The notes: a model not told the origin generated them from the letters alone. DNA of 64,000 nt from Dehalococcoidia bacterium (GCA_028285005.1 JANQQP010000037.1:206308-270307), one strand, 5' to 3'; numbered from the stretch's first letter, positions 18,573-27,382 are shown. Made by a program: numbers and translations.

Positions 18573-20502
18573 CGGCGTCCTCCGCTTCATCGCTGCCAGA
18601 GCTGGTTGGCGCATCCGCAGCGCTGCCAAGGTGCTCTACGGCATCGTCGCCCGGCCTGATCTGCAGTTCGTAGAGGTCGTGGTAGTGGCCGCCAAGAGCT
18701 ATCAGCTCTTCGTGTGAGCCGCGCTCCAGGATCTCGCCCTTCTCTATGAACAGGATCTCGTTGGCATGCATCAGCGAACTGAGCCGGTGCGAGATGATGA
18801 TCACCGCTCGCTCATTCGTGATCTCTTTCAGCGCCGCACGGATTCGCTGCTCGGTCGCCGCGTCGATGGCCGCGGTCGAGTCGTCGAAGATGATGAACTT
18901 CGGCTTCAGCATCAAGCTACGAGCAATAGAAAGCCGTTGCCGCTGACCACCGGAAAGAGACACACCACGCTCACCCACGAGAGTCTGGTAGTCCCGCGGG
19001 AGTCTCCTTACCCAGTCATGCAGTTGTGCTTGCGTCGTAGCGCGGTGAATGGTCTCGGTCTCTGCCCAGGGGTCACCGTAAGCCACGTTGTTCTCGATCG
19101 ACGACGTGAACATGAAGGTGTCTTGCTGCACCACGCCTACGACGTGACGCAGCGACTCAAGCTGCACATCGCGGATGTCCTGGCCGTCAATGGTTATGCG
19201 GCCGCCTGTCACGTCATAGAAACGAGGCACCAGGTGGGCAAGCGTTGACTTACCGCTGCCAGGCGGGCCGACTATGCCAATGGTGTGTCCCGGCCGAGCC
19301 TCAAAGCTCACATCGCGGAGAATTCGCTCGTCGCCGAACTCATCCATGAACGAGAAGTCCACATGCTCGAACCTCAGCACGCCCTCATTGATCGCAATAG
19401 GCTTGGCGTCCGGCTTGTCCTTGATTACAGGATCCAGGTCGAGGATTTCGAACAGACGGGTGCCTGAGGTCTGAGTGCGGGCGAAGCCGTTGACCATCAT
19501 TCCAAGCTGTCGGACGGGCATCTGGAGGATGAACATAAACGCCAGGAACTGGGTGAGCGTGCCCGCCTTGATCTCCCCATCGATCACCTTAAGACCGCCG
19601 ACCCAGAGGACCGCCACCACCGCAGTGAAGAATGCGAAGGTCATGAACGTGGTGTTTCGCACCCTGATGCCAATCAGCTCGTTCGCCATCGCCTGCGCCT
19701 GGTCCGAGACGCGGTTGAACTTGCGCATCTCGTAGTCCTGGCCGGCGAACGCCCGCACAACTCGGATGCCTGCCAGGTTCTCGTCCATAACGCGCGTCAA
19801 TATCGAAAGCCGCTCTTGCAGAGTCCGCCAGCCAAAGCGCAGCTTCAGCCGGGCGGTGATCGCCCGCCACGCCACGAACGGAACGAAGCTAAGGCTGATG
19901 AGCCCCAGGACGACGTCCGTCCTGATCATGAGGAATGTTCCGCCACCAATCAGAATCGCCAGCAGCAGTGTCCTTAGCAAAGCCGTATTCACGAACAGCC
20001 GAACGCCTTCGATGTCCAGCATGCCGCGGGTCATCAGGTCGCCCGTGTGTACATGGTTGTGGTAGCTGTAGCTCATGCGCTGCATCTTGCGATAGAACGC
20101 CATCCGCAACTCGTAGCCAATGTGCTGGCCTATCGATTCACCCATGTAGTTATGGGCCATCGTGAAGACGCCGCGGGCTACGCTCGCGCCAAATAGCAGC
20201 AGTCCGGTGATGAGCAGTTCGCGGCGAACGTCATCGCGATCGGCATTGGCGTCGTCGAGGAAGTCAACAGCGTCGTTGATTGCGCCCCCGAGCAACTGCG
20301 GAATCAGCAGCATGAAGACGGCGGCGATGATTGTGGTGGAGATAGCCAACGCCATTCTCCACCGATACCTGAATGCCATCGCAGTGATGCGTACGACAGT
20401 TGGCCTGCGCTTGGGCGAGTCGGTTTGCCCGCGTGAGGGCCGAATCGCTGGTGATGAGATCTGTTGACTGACCGCCGTGACGCACCTGCTATTGACGGGC
20501 AA
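18562..20502 (-). CDS. ABC exporter, fused membrane and ATPase domains (first subunit)
   Basis: A half-transporter of about 646 residues. The membrane domain contains the family-typical THNYMGESIGQHIGYELR and intracellular loops; the ATPase has Walker A GPPGSGKST, signature VSLSGGQRQR, and IISHRLSSL as H-loop. Walker B reads FIIFDDSTAAID, so the catalytic glutamate after the Walker B aspartate is replaced by aspartate (DDS). Heterodimeric exporters often have one degenerate site of this kind, with the partner supplying a canonical DEA. The TTG start at 20502 lacks a clear ribosome site and the true start may lie slightly downstream. It is translationally coupled to the second subunit. Confidence 0.9.
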   Translation of the reverse strand: MPVNSRCVTAVSQQISSPAIRPSRGQTDSPKRRPTVVRITAMAFRYRWRMALAISTTIIAAVFMLLIPQLLGGAINDAVDFLDDANADRDDVRRELLITGLLLFGASVARGVFTMAHNYMGESIGQHIGYELRMAFYRKMQRMSYSYHNHVHTGDLMTRGMLDIEGVRLFVNTALLRTLLLAILIGGGTFLMIRTDVVLGLISLSFVPFVAWRAITARLKLRFGWRTLQERLSILTRVMDENLAGIRVVRAFAGQDYEMRKFNRVSDQAQAMANELIGIRVRNTTFMTFAFFTAVVAVLWVGGLKVIDGEIKAGTLTQFLAFMFILQMPVRQLGMMVNGFARTQTSGTRLFEILDLDPVIKDKPDAKPIAINEGVLRFEHVDFSFMDEFGDERILRDVSFEARPGHTIGIVGPPGSGKSTLAHLVPRFYDVTGGRITIDGQDIRDVQLESLRHVVGVVQQDTFMFTSSIENNVAYGDPWAETETIHRATTQAQLHDWVRRLPRDYQTLVGERGVSLSGGQRQRLSIARSLMLKPKFIIFDDSTAAIDAATEQRIRAALKEITNERAVIIISHRLSSLMHANEILFIEKGEILERGSHEELIALGGHYHDLYELQIRPGDDAVEHLGSAADAPTSSGSDEAEDADGN

Positions 20503-20795
20503 TTACGCCCGCTGAAGATCGCTGAATGTGGGTATGGAACGTGCGCACCGTCCGCCGCGAGCCTGCCTTCTACACGGGGGACCTGCGAGTTTCCGAGCAG
20601 CCAGTATATGCCTGCTTATTCAAACGTGTCCCAACGAGTGACTGGCGATTTTTGGCAAACAGAACCCGTAAATGTCGCGGCGATTCAAATGGAGCGAACA
20701 GGCATACTGGTAAAATTCGACGGCTATGAACCGGCGCTGCGCAGGTGCCGAACGAGCCATAGTCCGGACCATGCTGAGATCGACCGGGAGGCATC

Positions 20796-21563
20796 TTGGA
20801 GCAGGCTAACCCAATGGAGCTGCTCGACCCGGATGGGAAGCTGGCCGCGCTCTTTGAAGAGCCGGAGCCAGAGCCAGTTCCGCCGAATGTCCACCGCGTA
20901 CGTCCCGCTTCGATCGGTGATGTACTGGACATGGAAGAGGTGGAGCGCCTTGCGTTCCCAACTCTTTTCCCGCCAACGCGCTTCCGCAGGGAGGTCGACA
21001 AGTCCAACACTCTCTACCTCGTCGCGGCCCGCGATTGGACTGACGAGGAGTTGGCTCTCGGCCCAGACGCGCTTCGGTCGAACGGCGGTGGCAACGGTCT
21101 TGTCGGCCAACTGGGTTCGCTTCTGAAGCTGCCTGCCAGGCTGCTGTTCCAGACGGTTGGCGGCCGCTCTCGGCAGATGCCGCCAAGCTACGTCGTGGGT
21201 CTCGTTGGTCTTTGGTTCGTGATGGACGAGGCGCATGTTGTGATCATCGGTAACCGGCCAGGCGATCGCCGGAAGGGCATCGGGGAGCTTCTGCTAATCG
21301 CCGCCTTGGAGTCGGCAATAGCGCACGGTTCGAGAGTGATGACTCTTGAGGTCCGAGGCTCGAACGAGGTCGCACGGGCGCTGTACCACAAGTACGGCTT
21401 CAGAGAGGTTGGCGTCCGCAAGCGCTACTACGCAGATAACAACGAAGACGCTGTTATCATGACTACCCCGCCAATTCAGAGTGACGAGTATCGCGAGCAC
21501 TTCGAAAAGCAGGTTCGCGAGCATGAGGGCAGGTGGGGGACCTCTGACCGGCGGGCTTCCTGA
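20796..21563 (+). CDS. GNAT acetyltransferase, RimI-like, with long N-terminal extension
   Basis: A 255-residue protein whose C-terminal half is a GNAT acetyltransferase of the RimI type. The acetyl-CoA loop is RPGDRRKGIGELLL, followed by VMTLEVRGSNEVARALYHKYGF and RKRYYADNNEDAVIM, the last resembling the YY-N-EDA signature of ribosomal-protein alanine acetyltransferases. The first 70 residues contain an acidic, proline-rich stretch, and a hydrophobic Gly/Leu insert lies in the middle; both are unlike the 150-residue RimI. The TTG start at 20796 has GGGAGG 4 nt upstream. The substrate is inferred only from the family; it could be S18 or another protein N-terminus. Confidence 0.82.
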   Translation: MEQANPMELLDPDGKLAALFEEPEPEPVPPNVHRVRPASIGDVLDMEEVERLAFPTLFPPTRFRREVDKSNTLYLVAARDWTDEELALGPDALRSNGGGNGLVGQLGSLLKLPARLLFQTVGGRSRQMPPSYVVGLVGLWFVMDEAHVVIIGNRPGDRRKGIGELLLIAALESAIAHGSRVMTLEVRGSNEVARALYHKYGFREVGVRKRYYADNNEDAVIMTTPPIQSDEYREHFEKQVREHEGRWGTSDRRAS

Positions 21564-21630
21564 TTCGGTCGCGGCCGGTATCCGGTCCCATTCACCCTCA
21601 ATCTGAAACTCCGCGTCTCACGGTGCGTCC

Positions 21631-23340
21631 TTGAATCTCGACATCTCGTCGCTGCATGTCCACCGGCGCTGGTTGACTTTAATTGTGTTCGTTGTTGCGG
21701 TGGCAGCCGCGGCCTGTTCCAGTAGCCCTGAGGCGACGGAAACCCCGGCCCCTGGTGGGCAGATCGCCAACGAAACGCCCACAGCCACTGCAACCGAGAC
21801 TGACGCCTCTCAACCACCGCAACCGAGGCATGGTGGAACGCTACGAATAGCGCAGGCGACAGACCCTGCGAGCTGCGACCTGCATTCCTCTCGAGCGCTG
21901 AGCTACCAGGCCGTGCATCCGTGCAATCCGCTGCTATCTCAGATCTTGCGTGCCTCTGCCGCAGACCACAGTGTGATCGAGCCGGACCTTGCCACCGAGT
22001 GGAGTGTGAGTTCCGATGGCGCTACCTGGAAGTTCCAGCTTCGCGATGATGTTCTATGGCACGACGGCGCGCCATTCACGCTCGACGATGCTGTATTCAG
22101 CCTGCGGCGAACGATCGACCTGCCGCCGGGAATTGCGCCCGGCCGAGCTAGCGCCATTGGTCGCTACGTTTCCGACCCTGAACAGATAAGGGAAGAAGAC
22201 GGAAATCTTGTCATCGAAACCGATTTCGCCGCAGCTTCGTTCCTGCCCAATCTCGCCAGTGTTTATGTGTCGATTTTCCCGAGGCATGCCACACTCGCAC
22301 TTGATCCACCGTCAATGACTGCATTCGAAACCGTGATCGGCACGGGTCCCTTCAAGGTCGGCGAGGCGATCCGTGGATCGAAGTACACGCTGCTGCGCAA
22401 CGATCGGTACTACATCGAAGACCTGCCATATCTGGACCAGATCGAATTCCTCGTGATTCCTGAGCCGGCCGTGAGGATGGCGGCCCTGAGATCACAGGAG
22501 GTCGATTCGATTGCGATCATCACGGAGCCAGAGGCGAAGGAGCTTGAAGAGAACTTTGCGGGCAGGATCAATGTGTTCCGGACGCCGTCGGCAGGCGGCA
22601 ATACGGTCCAGCTGAACCTGAACCGCGCTCCGTTCGACAATCCGAATGTTCGAAGGGCGGTGAACCTTGCAATCTCCCGAACAGACGTTGAACTCGTGCT
22701 GGGGCCGGGCTTCATCGGGGCGATCCTTCCTCCGGGCGGGCAGTTCGCTCTTGATGACTCGGAAGTAGGCGATCTCCCCGGCCACGGCGATGTCGAAGGC
22801 AACCGCAGACTGGCGCGGCAACTGTTGGCCGACGCAGGTTACCCGGATGGTTTCTCGACCACGATCAACACGCGAGCGAACCCGTTCTTCCAGCTGCTGT
22901 CTGACTTCGTGGCAGGCCAGCTAAAGGAGATTGGAATCGAGGCCGACGTTGTTCCGCTGGAGTCGGTCACATACCAGGAGCGAATCACGAGCGGCGACTT
23001 CGACATGATCGGTCATAGCCATTCGTTCGCACTGGACGACCCGGACTCGATGCTTTCCGCCCACTACGGTTGCGGAGGAGCCGAAAACTATCCCGGTCTC
23101 TGCGACCCTGAACTGGATGAGTTGATTGATCGGCAGAGCAGAGAACTCGATCCCGACCGCAGACGGGAGCTACTGGCGCAGATTGAGCGCATCATCTGGG
23201 AAACGGATGCAAAGATCTGGTTTCAATGGAGTTCGAGGCGGACTCCAGTCTGGAACAATGTGGTCGGACTGCGCCCCGGCGGTCCCAGTCTCTACCAGGG
23301 GCGTCGACTGGATGAGGTCTTCATAAGACCAGAAAGCTAA
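21631..23340 (+). CDS. Peptide-type ABC transporter substrate-binding lipoprotein
   Basis: A 569-residue solute-binding protein of family 5 (peptides, nickel, oligosaccharides). A signal sequence with a hydrophobic core ends in a lipobox (VAAAACSSS), then a Thr/Pro-rich linker, then the mature domain with RHGGTLRIA, LATEWSVSSDGATWKFQLRDDV and FDNPNVRRAVNLAI, all typical of the family. The protein should be anchored to the outer face of the membrane. It is followed by two permease genes with 6 bp and then an overlap, forming one transport operon. Ligand cannot be predicted. Confidence 0.93.
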   Translation: MNLDISSLHVHRRWLTLIVFVVAVAAAACSSSPEATETPAPGGQIANETPTATATETDASQPPQPRHGGTLRIAQATDPASCDLHSSRALSYQAVHPCNPLLSQILRASAADHSVIEPDLATEWSVSSDGATWKFQLRDDVLWHDGAPFTLDDAVFSLRRTIDLPPGIAPGRASAIGRYVSDPEQIREEDGNLVIETDFAAASFLPNLASVYVSIFPRHATLALDPPSMTAFETVIGTGPFKVGEAIRGSKYTLLRNDRYYIEDLPYLDQIEFLVIPEPAVRMAALRSQEVDSIAIITEPEAKELEENFAGRINVFRTPSAGGNTVQLNLNRAPFDNPNVRRAVNLAISRTDVELVLGPGFIGAILPPGGQFALDDSEVGDLPGHGDVEGNRRLARQLLADAGYPDGFSTTINTRANPFFQLLSDFVAGQLKEIGIEADVVPLESVTYQERITSGDFDMIGHSHSFALDDPDSMLSAHYGCGGAENYPGLCDPELDELIDRQSRELDPDRRRELLAQIERIIWETDAKIWFQWSSRRTPVWNNVVGLRPGGPSLYQGRRLDEVFIRPES

Positions 23341-23346
23341 CGGCAC

Positions 23347-24306
23347 ATGGCATACCTGGCGCGACGGCTTGCCCTGGGTGCCCTGACCCTCTGGCTCATC
23401 ACGCTGGCAGCGTTCCTGCTGCTGAGAATCGCTCCGGGCGATGCCGTGACTGCAGCAGTCGCTCGAGCGCCTGGCGAAGGCGGCCTGGCTGCTGCCGATA
23501 TCGATCAGCTGCGGAAAGAGCTCGGGCTCGATCGTTCGTGGCCTGTTCAGTATTTCGACTGGCTGAGCGATGCCGCGCGCCTTGACCCTGGCCGCTCGCT
23601 GGCCACAGACCGATCTGTATGGGACGAGATCAGGCCGCGGCTCGCTGTGACCGCTGAGCTGGCGCTATTCGCGCTGGCGAGTATGGTCATGGTCGGACTC
23701 GCGGGAGGGTTGGTCGCAGCCAGGTTCGAAGGTTCTCTTCCGGACGGTCTCATCCGCGGTATCGCGTTTCTTGCTCTATCAGTGCCCACCTTCTGGCTGG
23801 CCCTCGTGCTGGTTGTCGCAGTCGCCAGTTGGACAGGCCACTTTCTTGCACTCGGGTACGAGCCGTTTTCGTCATCGCCAGGCGCGAACCTTAGAGCGGT
23901 GCTCCCGGCCGCCGTCGTGTTAGCGATTCGGCCGTCAGCGGTCCTTCTGCGAGTGGTCCGAAACTCGACGCTCGAAGCAGCAGCTTCGCAGTACTTCCTG
24001 ATGGCAAGGTCGAAGGGTCTGTCGCGCCAGATCGCGCTCGCTAAACACGCCTTCAGGAGCGCAATGCTGCCCGCTACTACGGTCATTGGTGCGCAGGCCG
24101 TGTTCATGCTCGGTGGCGCCGTTCTTATAGAGCAGGTCTTCGGGCTGCCGGGCATGGGCCGTCTGCTGGTTGATGCAGTGCTATCCCGAGACTTTCCAGT
24201 GGTCGAATCGCTAGTGCTGGTGTTCGGCGTCACGGCCATTGGAGTCAACCTGCTCGTCGACTTCGCCTACTTCCGGCTCGACCCGAGATTGCGAGTCGGC
24301 GCATGA
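23347..24306 (+). CDS. ABC transporter permease, DppB/OppB type
   Basis: A 319-residue membrane protein with about six helices. The first helix starts at residue 5 (YLARRLALGALTLWLITLAAFLLLRIAPGD is the usual DppB start, shown here in part: RIAPGD), and the ATPase-contacting EAA loop is seen as MARSKGLSRQIALAKHAFR. It lies 6 bp after the binding-protein gene and overlaps the second permease by 4 bp (ATGA). Confidence 0.93.
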   Translation: MAYLARRLALGALTLWLITLAAFLLLRIAPGDAVTAAVARAPGEGGLAAADIDQLRKELGLDRSWPVQYFDWLSDAARLDPGRSLATDRSVWDEIRPRLAVTAELALFALASMVMVGLAGGLVAARFEGSLPDGLIRGIAFLALSVPTFWLALVLVVAVASWTGHFLALGYEPFSSSPGANLRAVLPAAVVLAIRPSAVLLRVVRNSTLEAAASQYFLMARSKGLSRQIALAKHAFRSAMLPATTVIGAQAVFMLGGAVLIEQVFGLPGMGRLLVDAVLSRDFPVVESLVLVFGVTAIGVNLLVDFAYFRLDPRLRVGA

Positions 24307-25145
24307 GTTTTCCGGTTCGCGCGATCAGCGTTCGATGGATGCCGATTCGGTCTACCGCCGGTCTGCTCGGCATTGTGCTTGGCGCGGCGATCATCGCGAT
24401 CGTCTCGCTGATGTCGATATTCGGGCCCGATCCCAACGGTCAGCAGTTGAGCAAGGTCCTCGAGTCGCCCGGCGGTTCCCAGTTGATGGGCACCGATCAG
24501 CTCGGTCGGGACCAGTTCGCTCGGGTGGCAACAGGAGCCCGGAACTCGCTGTTCACAGTGCTCGTAGTGATTGCCGTATCCGGCGTGGGCGGAGGGCTTG
24601 TCGGGCTGTTCAGTGGATATCGCGGCGGAACCGTCGACCTGCTAATACAGCGCTGCGTGGACGCTCTCATGGCCATGCCGCTCATCGTCATCGCGCTCGC
24701 AGTTGTCGCCGCTGCTGGCGCCTCGTTCTGGAGTGTGACACTGGCCATATCGGTCGCGTTCGCCCCATTGACCATCAGAGTCACCCGATCGTCTGCAGTC
24801 TCACTGCGAAACGCCAACTTCGTTGCTGCGGCGCATGTAAACGGCGCCTCGACCCTTCGGATTCTGCTCAGGCACCTTGTACCGAACGCCGCCGGACCCT
24901 GGGCAATAATCGCCGGCAGCCAGGCGGCAGCTGCGGTGCTGGTCGAGGCTGCGCTTGCGTTTCTGGGCGCAGCACCCGGGCGAATCACACTCGGCGGCTT
25001 GCTGGGTGGCGACGCACAGACCTACATGTACGGAGCCTCGTGGCTGATTATCTGGCCCGGCGTGGCGCTTGCCGCGGTAGCACTGGCGGTGAACCTGCTG
25101 GGTGAATGGGTTGCCGAGAGCGTGGCCGCGCGGTCCGGCACCTAA
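24303..25145 (+). CDS. ABC transporter permease, DppC/OppC type
   Basis: A 280-residue permease with an N-terminal helix followed by the family-typical HLMGTDQLGRDQF-like segment (here QLMGTDQLGRDQFARV) and the EAA loop FVAAAHVNGASTLRILLRHL. It overlaps the upstream permease by 4 bp. No DppD or DppF ATPase gene follows: the next gene is on the other strand 7 bp away. The transporter must therefore use ATPases encoded elsewhere. Confidence 0.93.
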   Translation: MSFPVRAISVRWMPIRSTAGLLGIVLGAAIIAIVSLMSIFGPDPNGQQLSKVLESPGGSQLMGTDQLGRDQFARVATGARNSLFTVLVVIAVSGVGGGLVGLFSGYRGGTVDLLIQRCVDALMAMPLIVIALAVVAAAGASFWSVTLAISVAFAPLTIRVTRSSAVSLRNANFVAAAHVNGASTLRILLRHLVPNAAGPWAIIAGSQAAAAVLVEAALAFLGAAPGRITLGGLLGGDAQTYMYGASWLIIWPGVALAAVALAVNLLGEWVAESVAARSGT

Positions 25146-25152
25146 AGCGAGA

Positions 25153-26037
25153 TCAAGACCGTACGACTATCGGAATCACAAAGAGCGCAATTATGTTCAC
25201 GACCAGCGCGACCAGCATCCACTGTTGCTGGACACGCCTGAAATGCTCGAGTGAAGGCCAGCGCTTGGCCCGCCACGCCAGTTCGTTACCCCGGAATCCG
25301 AGGAATGCTCCAAACCCGAGGTACAACAGCACCTTGATCGATACTTCGCCAAGTGTGGGAACGCTGCCCGGGACTGCGAAGAAGAGCAGTCCAAGTATTC
25401 CGAGCCAGACTCCGTTTGCTGGCCCCCATATCGGACCGATAAGGAACGCCGCGGTGTTCCAGCCACGGGCAGATTGAGGCAGCCTGGCTGAGCGTGTGCC
25501 CGAGTCGTTGACTCCCTCTGACTCCCTCGCCCGCTCTCTCTCCTGCTCGGCAGCTTTCTCACGGGCCTGCGCTCGTCTGTCCCGCTCCTGGTCTGGCTCG
25601 CGCGGCCTGGCCACGGGACGAGAAGCAGCTTCAAGTGGTGCCGATCTTCGCTCCTCGGACTCCTGTCTTCGAGGCTCAGGTCGGGTCGGCTCTGCCGATG
25701 GGCCGGGCGCGGGCTCGCTGTCTCGCTGGCGTAGGCGGATCCCGCCGGGCTGGCTGTGCATAGCCTGGCGCGCCGGGTCTCCGGAACCGAGGACACTGAT
25801 CCGCGCCGCATTGACCAGCGACTCTCCGCACCTGACGCAGTAGGAAGCTCGCGCCTCATTGGAGGTCAGGCAGTTCTGGCACTCAACCAGACCCATGGGC
25901 GGCGGCTTCATCGGGTCAGGGAAGTAGATCCGCTCACCGCAGCGGTCGCACGAATAGGCGGCGGGCTCGTTCTCTGTGCCACAGTGGGCGCAGTAGACGT
26001 GCCCCTCGCCGCTCTGTTTCTCCTGGTCGGTCGTCAT
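25153..26037 (-). CDS. Membrane protein with two N-terminal zinc ribbons
   Basis: A 294-residue protein of unknown function. Near the N-terminus are two CxxC-CxxC zinc ribbons (CAHCGTENEPAAYSCDRCG, then CQNC and CVRC). A long Arg/Glu-rich low-complexity region follows, then two or three hydrophobic segments (WNTAAFLIGPIWGPANG resembles DUF2628-type proteins, and VALVVNIIALFVIPIVV ends the chain). It is probably an inner-membrane protein with a cytoplasmic zinc-ribbon head. The ATG at 26037 is preferred over a longer frame because the extra 33 residues look non-coding. It is convergent with the permease gene, 7 bp away. Confidence 0.75.
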   Translation of the reverse strand: MTTDQEKQSGEGHVYCAHCGTENEPAAYSCDRCGERIYFPDPMKPPPMGLVECQNCLTSNEARASYCVRCGESLVNAARISVLGSGDPARQAMHSQPGGIRLRQRDSEPAPGPSAEPTRPEPRRQESEERRSAPLEAASRPVARPREPDQERDRRAQAREKAAEQERERARESEGVNDSGTRSARLPQSARGWNTAAFLIGPIWGPANGVWLGILGLLFFAVPGSVPTLGEVSIKVLLYLGFGAFLGFRGNELAWRAKRWPSLEHFRRVQQQWMLVALVVNIIALFVIPIVVRS

Positions 26038-26157
26038 GTCCTGACTCGGGCCGGTGAATATGCAGATCGCTCGGTCACAGGCTGCTATCTGTCCAAGATA
26101 CCAGCGCCTTGTGGAACCATAGTCAAGATTACGCACCCAACGATGTGTGGGCTCCCT

Positions 26158-27069
26158 CTAAAGCCCGGTCACGTTGAGGTCCATGGAACTGAGCAGGTCC
26201 TCCAGCTCCTCTATCGTGTCCTGGCCAACTGCAGGTGTTGGAGGCCTGATGTCCGCCGTGTCCAGCAGCCCTCGGCGAGCCATCAGGTGCTTGCGGACGC
26301 TCAGGCTGATCCCGGCCGAATTCTCGTACCTTATCAGCGGCAGCCAACGGTAAAACAAGGTTCTCGCACCTTCGACATCCCCGGACGACATCTTTCGGTG
26401 CATCGCCACCAGCACCTCGGTGTAAGCAAACCCGGTCATCGTTCCGGCGGCTCCTCGCCGGAGCTCTTCGAACAGAAACGCACCTCCCAATCCTCCAAAC
26501 ACCGACATTTCGCCGTTCGTCGCCTCAATCACCCTCGTCACCTTTTGCGGCGTGGGCGGGTCCTCAAGCTTGAGGGACTTTGCAGACGGCAGTTTTTCGT
26601 TGAGGCTGGCGATGAACTCGGGCGACATGTGGACGCCTGTCTGCTCCGGCAGGTCCTGCACAACCAGCGGCATATCGTCGGCCTCCTGAATGGCAGAGTA
26701 GTAAGCCGTCACCGCGGCATCATTCGGCTTGGCGAGTCGAGGCGGCGAGGCCATGACGGCGCTCGCTCCAGCGACTGAGGCGTCTTTGGCACGAGAGGCA
26801 ACGTCTACGCCGCTCTGGGACGAAATGCCGACAACGACCTTGATCCGTCCGGCGACCGCTTCGATCACCGCGTCCATCACCTTGTTCCGTTCAGTGTCGG
26901 AGAGCCGGTGCGCCTCGCCCATTACGCCTAGTGTGACCACTCCGGTGCAGCCCGCTTCGACCGCGCAGTCTGCAAGCCGCTGGAACGGGCCGACGTTCAG
27001 ATCACCGTTTGGGTGAAAAGGTGTCGGCAGCATGAAGTGGATGCCGTCGAGTGATGTGTCCCGTGCCAA
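26158..27069 (-). CDS. Dihydrodipicolinate synthase/N-acetylneuraminate lyase family protein
   Basis: A 303-residue TIM-barrel protein of the DapA/NanA superfamily of Schiff-base aldolases and dehydratases. The probable Schiff-base lysine is in KSLKLEDPP and the GVMGEAHRLSDTER segment corresponds to GTTGE. The usual active-site Tyr in the YN-x-P motif is replaced by Gln (VVQDLPEQTG), so classical dihydrodipicolinate synthase activity is unlikely; a bona fide dapA lies at about 59 kb. The TTG start at 27069 has GGAG 7 nt upstream. It diverges from the sulfite reductase gene. The substrate is unknown, perhaps a keto-acid aldol. Confidence 0.88.
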   Translation of the reverse strand: MARDTSLDGIHFMLPTPFHPNGDLNVGPFQRLADCAVEAGCTGVVTLGVMGEAHRLSDTERNKVMDAVIEAVAGRIKVVVGISSQSGVDVASRAKDASVAGASAVMASPPRLAKPNDAAVTAYYSAIQEADDMPLVVQDLPEQTGVHMSPEFIASLNEKLPSAKSLKLEDPPTPQKVTRVIEATNGEMSVFGGLGGAFLFEELRRGAAGTMTGFAYTEVLVAMHRKMSSGDVEGARTLFYRWLPLIRYENSAGISLSVRKHLMARRGLLDTADIRPPTPAVGQDTIEELEDLLSSMDLNVTGL

Positions 27070-27150
27070 TTTGCTCTCCAGTTGTGGCGTATTCGTGTAG
27101 TGATCGTATGGTGATGGTGAAGCCGCATCTCTGCAAGGAGACCTCGCGTT

Positions 27151-27180
27151 TTGACCACGCTGTATCGCCGTTGCTAAACT
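27151..27180 (+). promoter_or_regulatory. Promoter of the sulfite/nitrite reductase leader
   Basis: -35 TTGACC (27151-27156) and -10 TAAACT (27175-27180) are 18 bp apart. Transcription should begin near 27187, just ahead of a structured leader that ends in a terminator hairpin. Confidence 0.65.
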
Positions 27181-27186
27181 TGTCGT

Positions 27187-27273
27187 TCGAATGCGATCTC
27201 AACACAAGGCAATCGTAACCACCTCCTGTTGCAGCACCTGAGAAGGGGCTACAACCTTTACGGTGCGACCAAC
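27187..27273 (+). promoter_or_regulatory. Structured leader RNA, possible riboswitch or attenuator of unknown class
   Basis: Between the promoter and the terminator lie about 85 nt with several nested complementary segments. TGCGAT at 27192 can pair with ATCGTA near 27213; CTGTTG near 27226 can pair with CAACAG near 27270; inside that, GCACC near 27234 pairs with GGTGC near 27262. I could not match it to SAM-I, SAM-II, SAM-IV, cobalamin, glycine or TPP classes. The CCGCGGGA near the terminator faintly recalls a T-box tail but no TGGNACC bulge is present. The function is inferred only from layout: promoter, folded RNA, terminator, gene. Confidence 0.45.
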
Positions 27274-27306
27274 AGACCCCGCGGGACAAAGAACGTGGGG
27301 TCTTTT
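27274..27306 (+). terminator. Terminator inside the sulfite/nitrite reductase leader
   Basis: AGACCCC pairs with GGGGTCT across a loop of about 18 nt, and the 3' arm is followed directly by five T residues. It sits about 80 nt ahead of the gene and after its promoter, so it should stop transcription unless an alternative fold forms. Confidence 0.75.
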
Positions 27307-27382
27307 TGCACCGGTCCGAGTACGGCTCTTCAAGTAATCACCTTAGAATGCCGACTAACACCGTCGCCGGTAGGAGCAACAA

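Noticed and set aside
27230..27290. Glycine-riboswitch-like CTCAGGTGC on the minus strand
   Set aside because: The rest of the glycine aptamer (GAGAG and AGGAC parts) is missing.
27220..27306. Possible T-box or SAM riboswitch before the sulfite reductase
   Set aside because: The TGGNACC T-box bulge and the SAM-I/SAM-II/SAM-IV signatures are not met. Kept only as a leader of unknown class.
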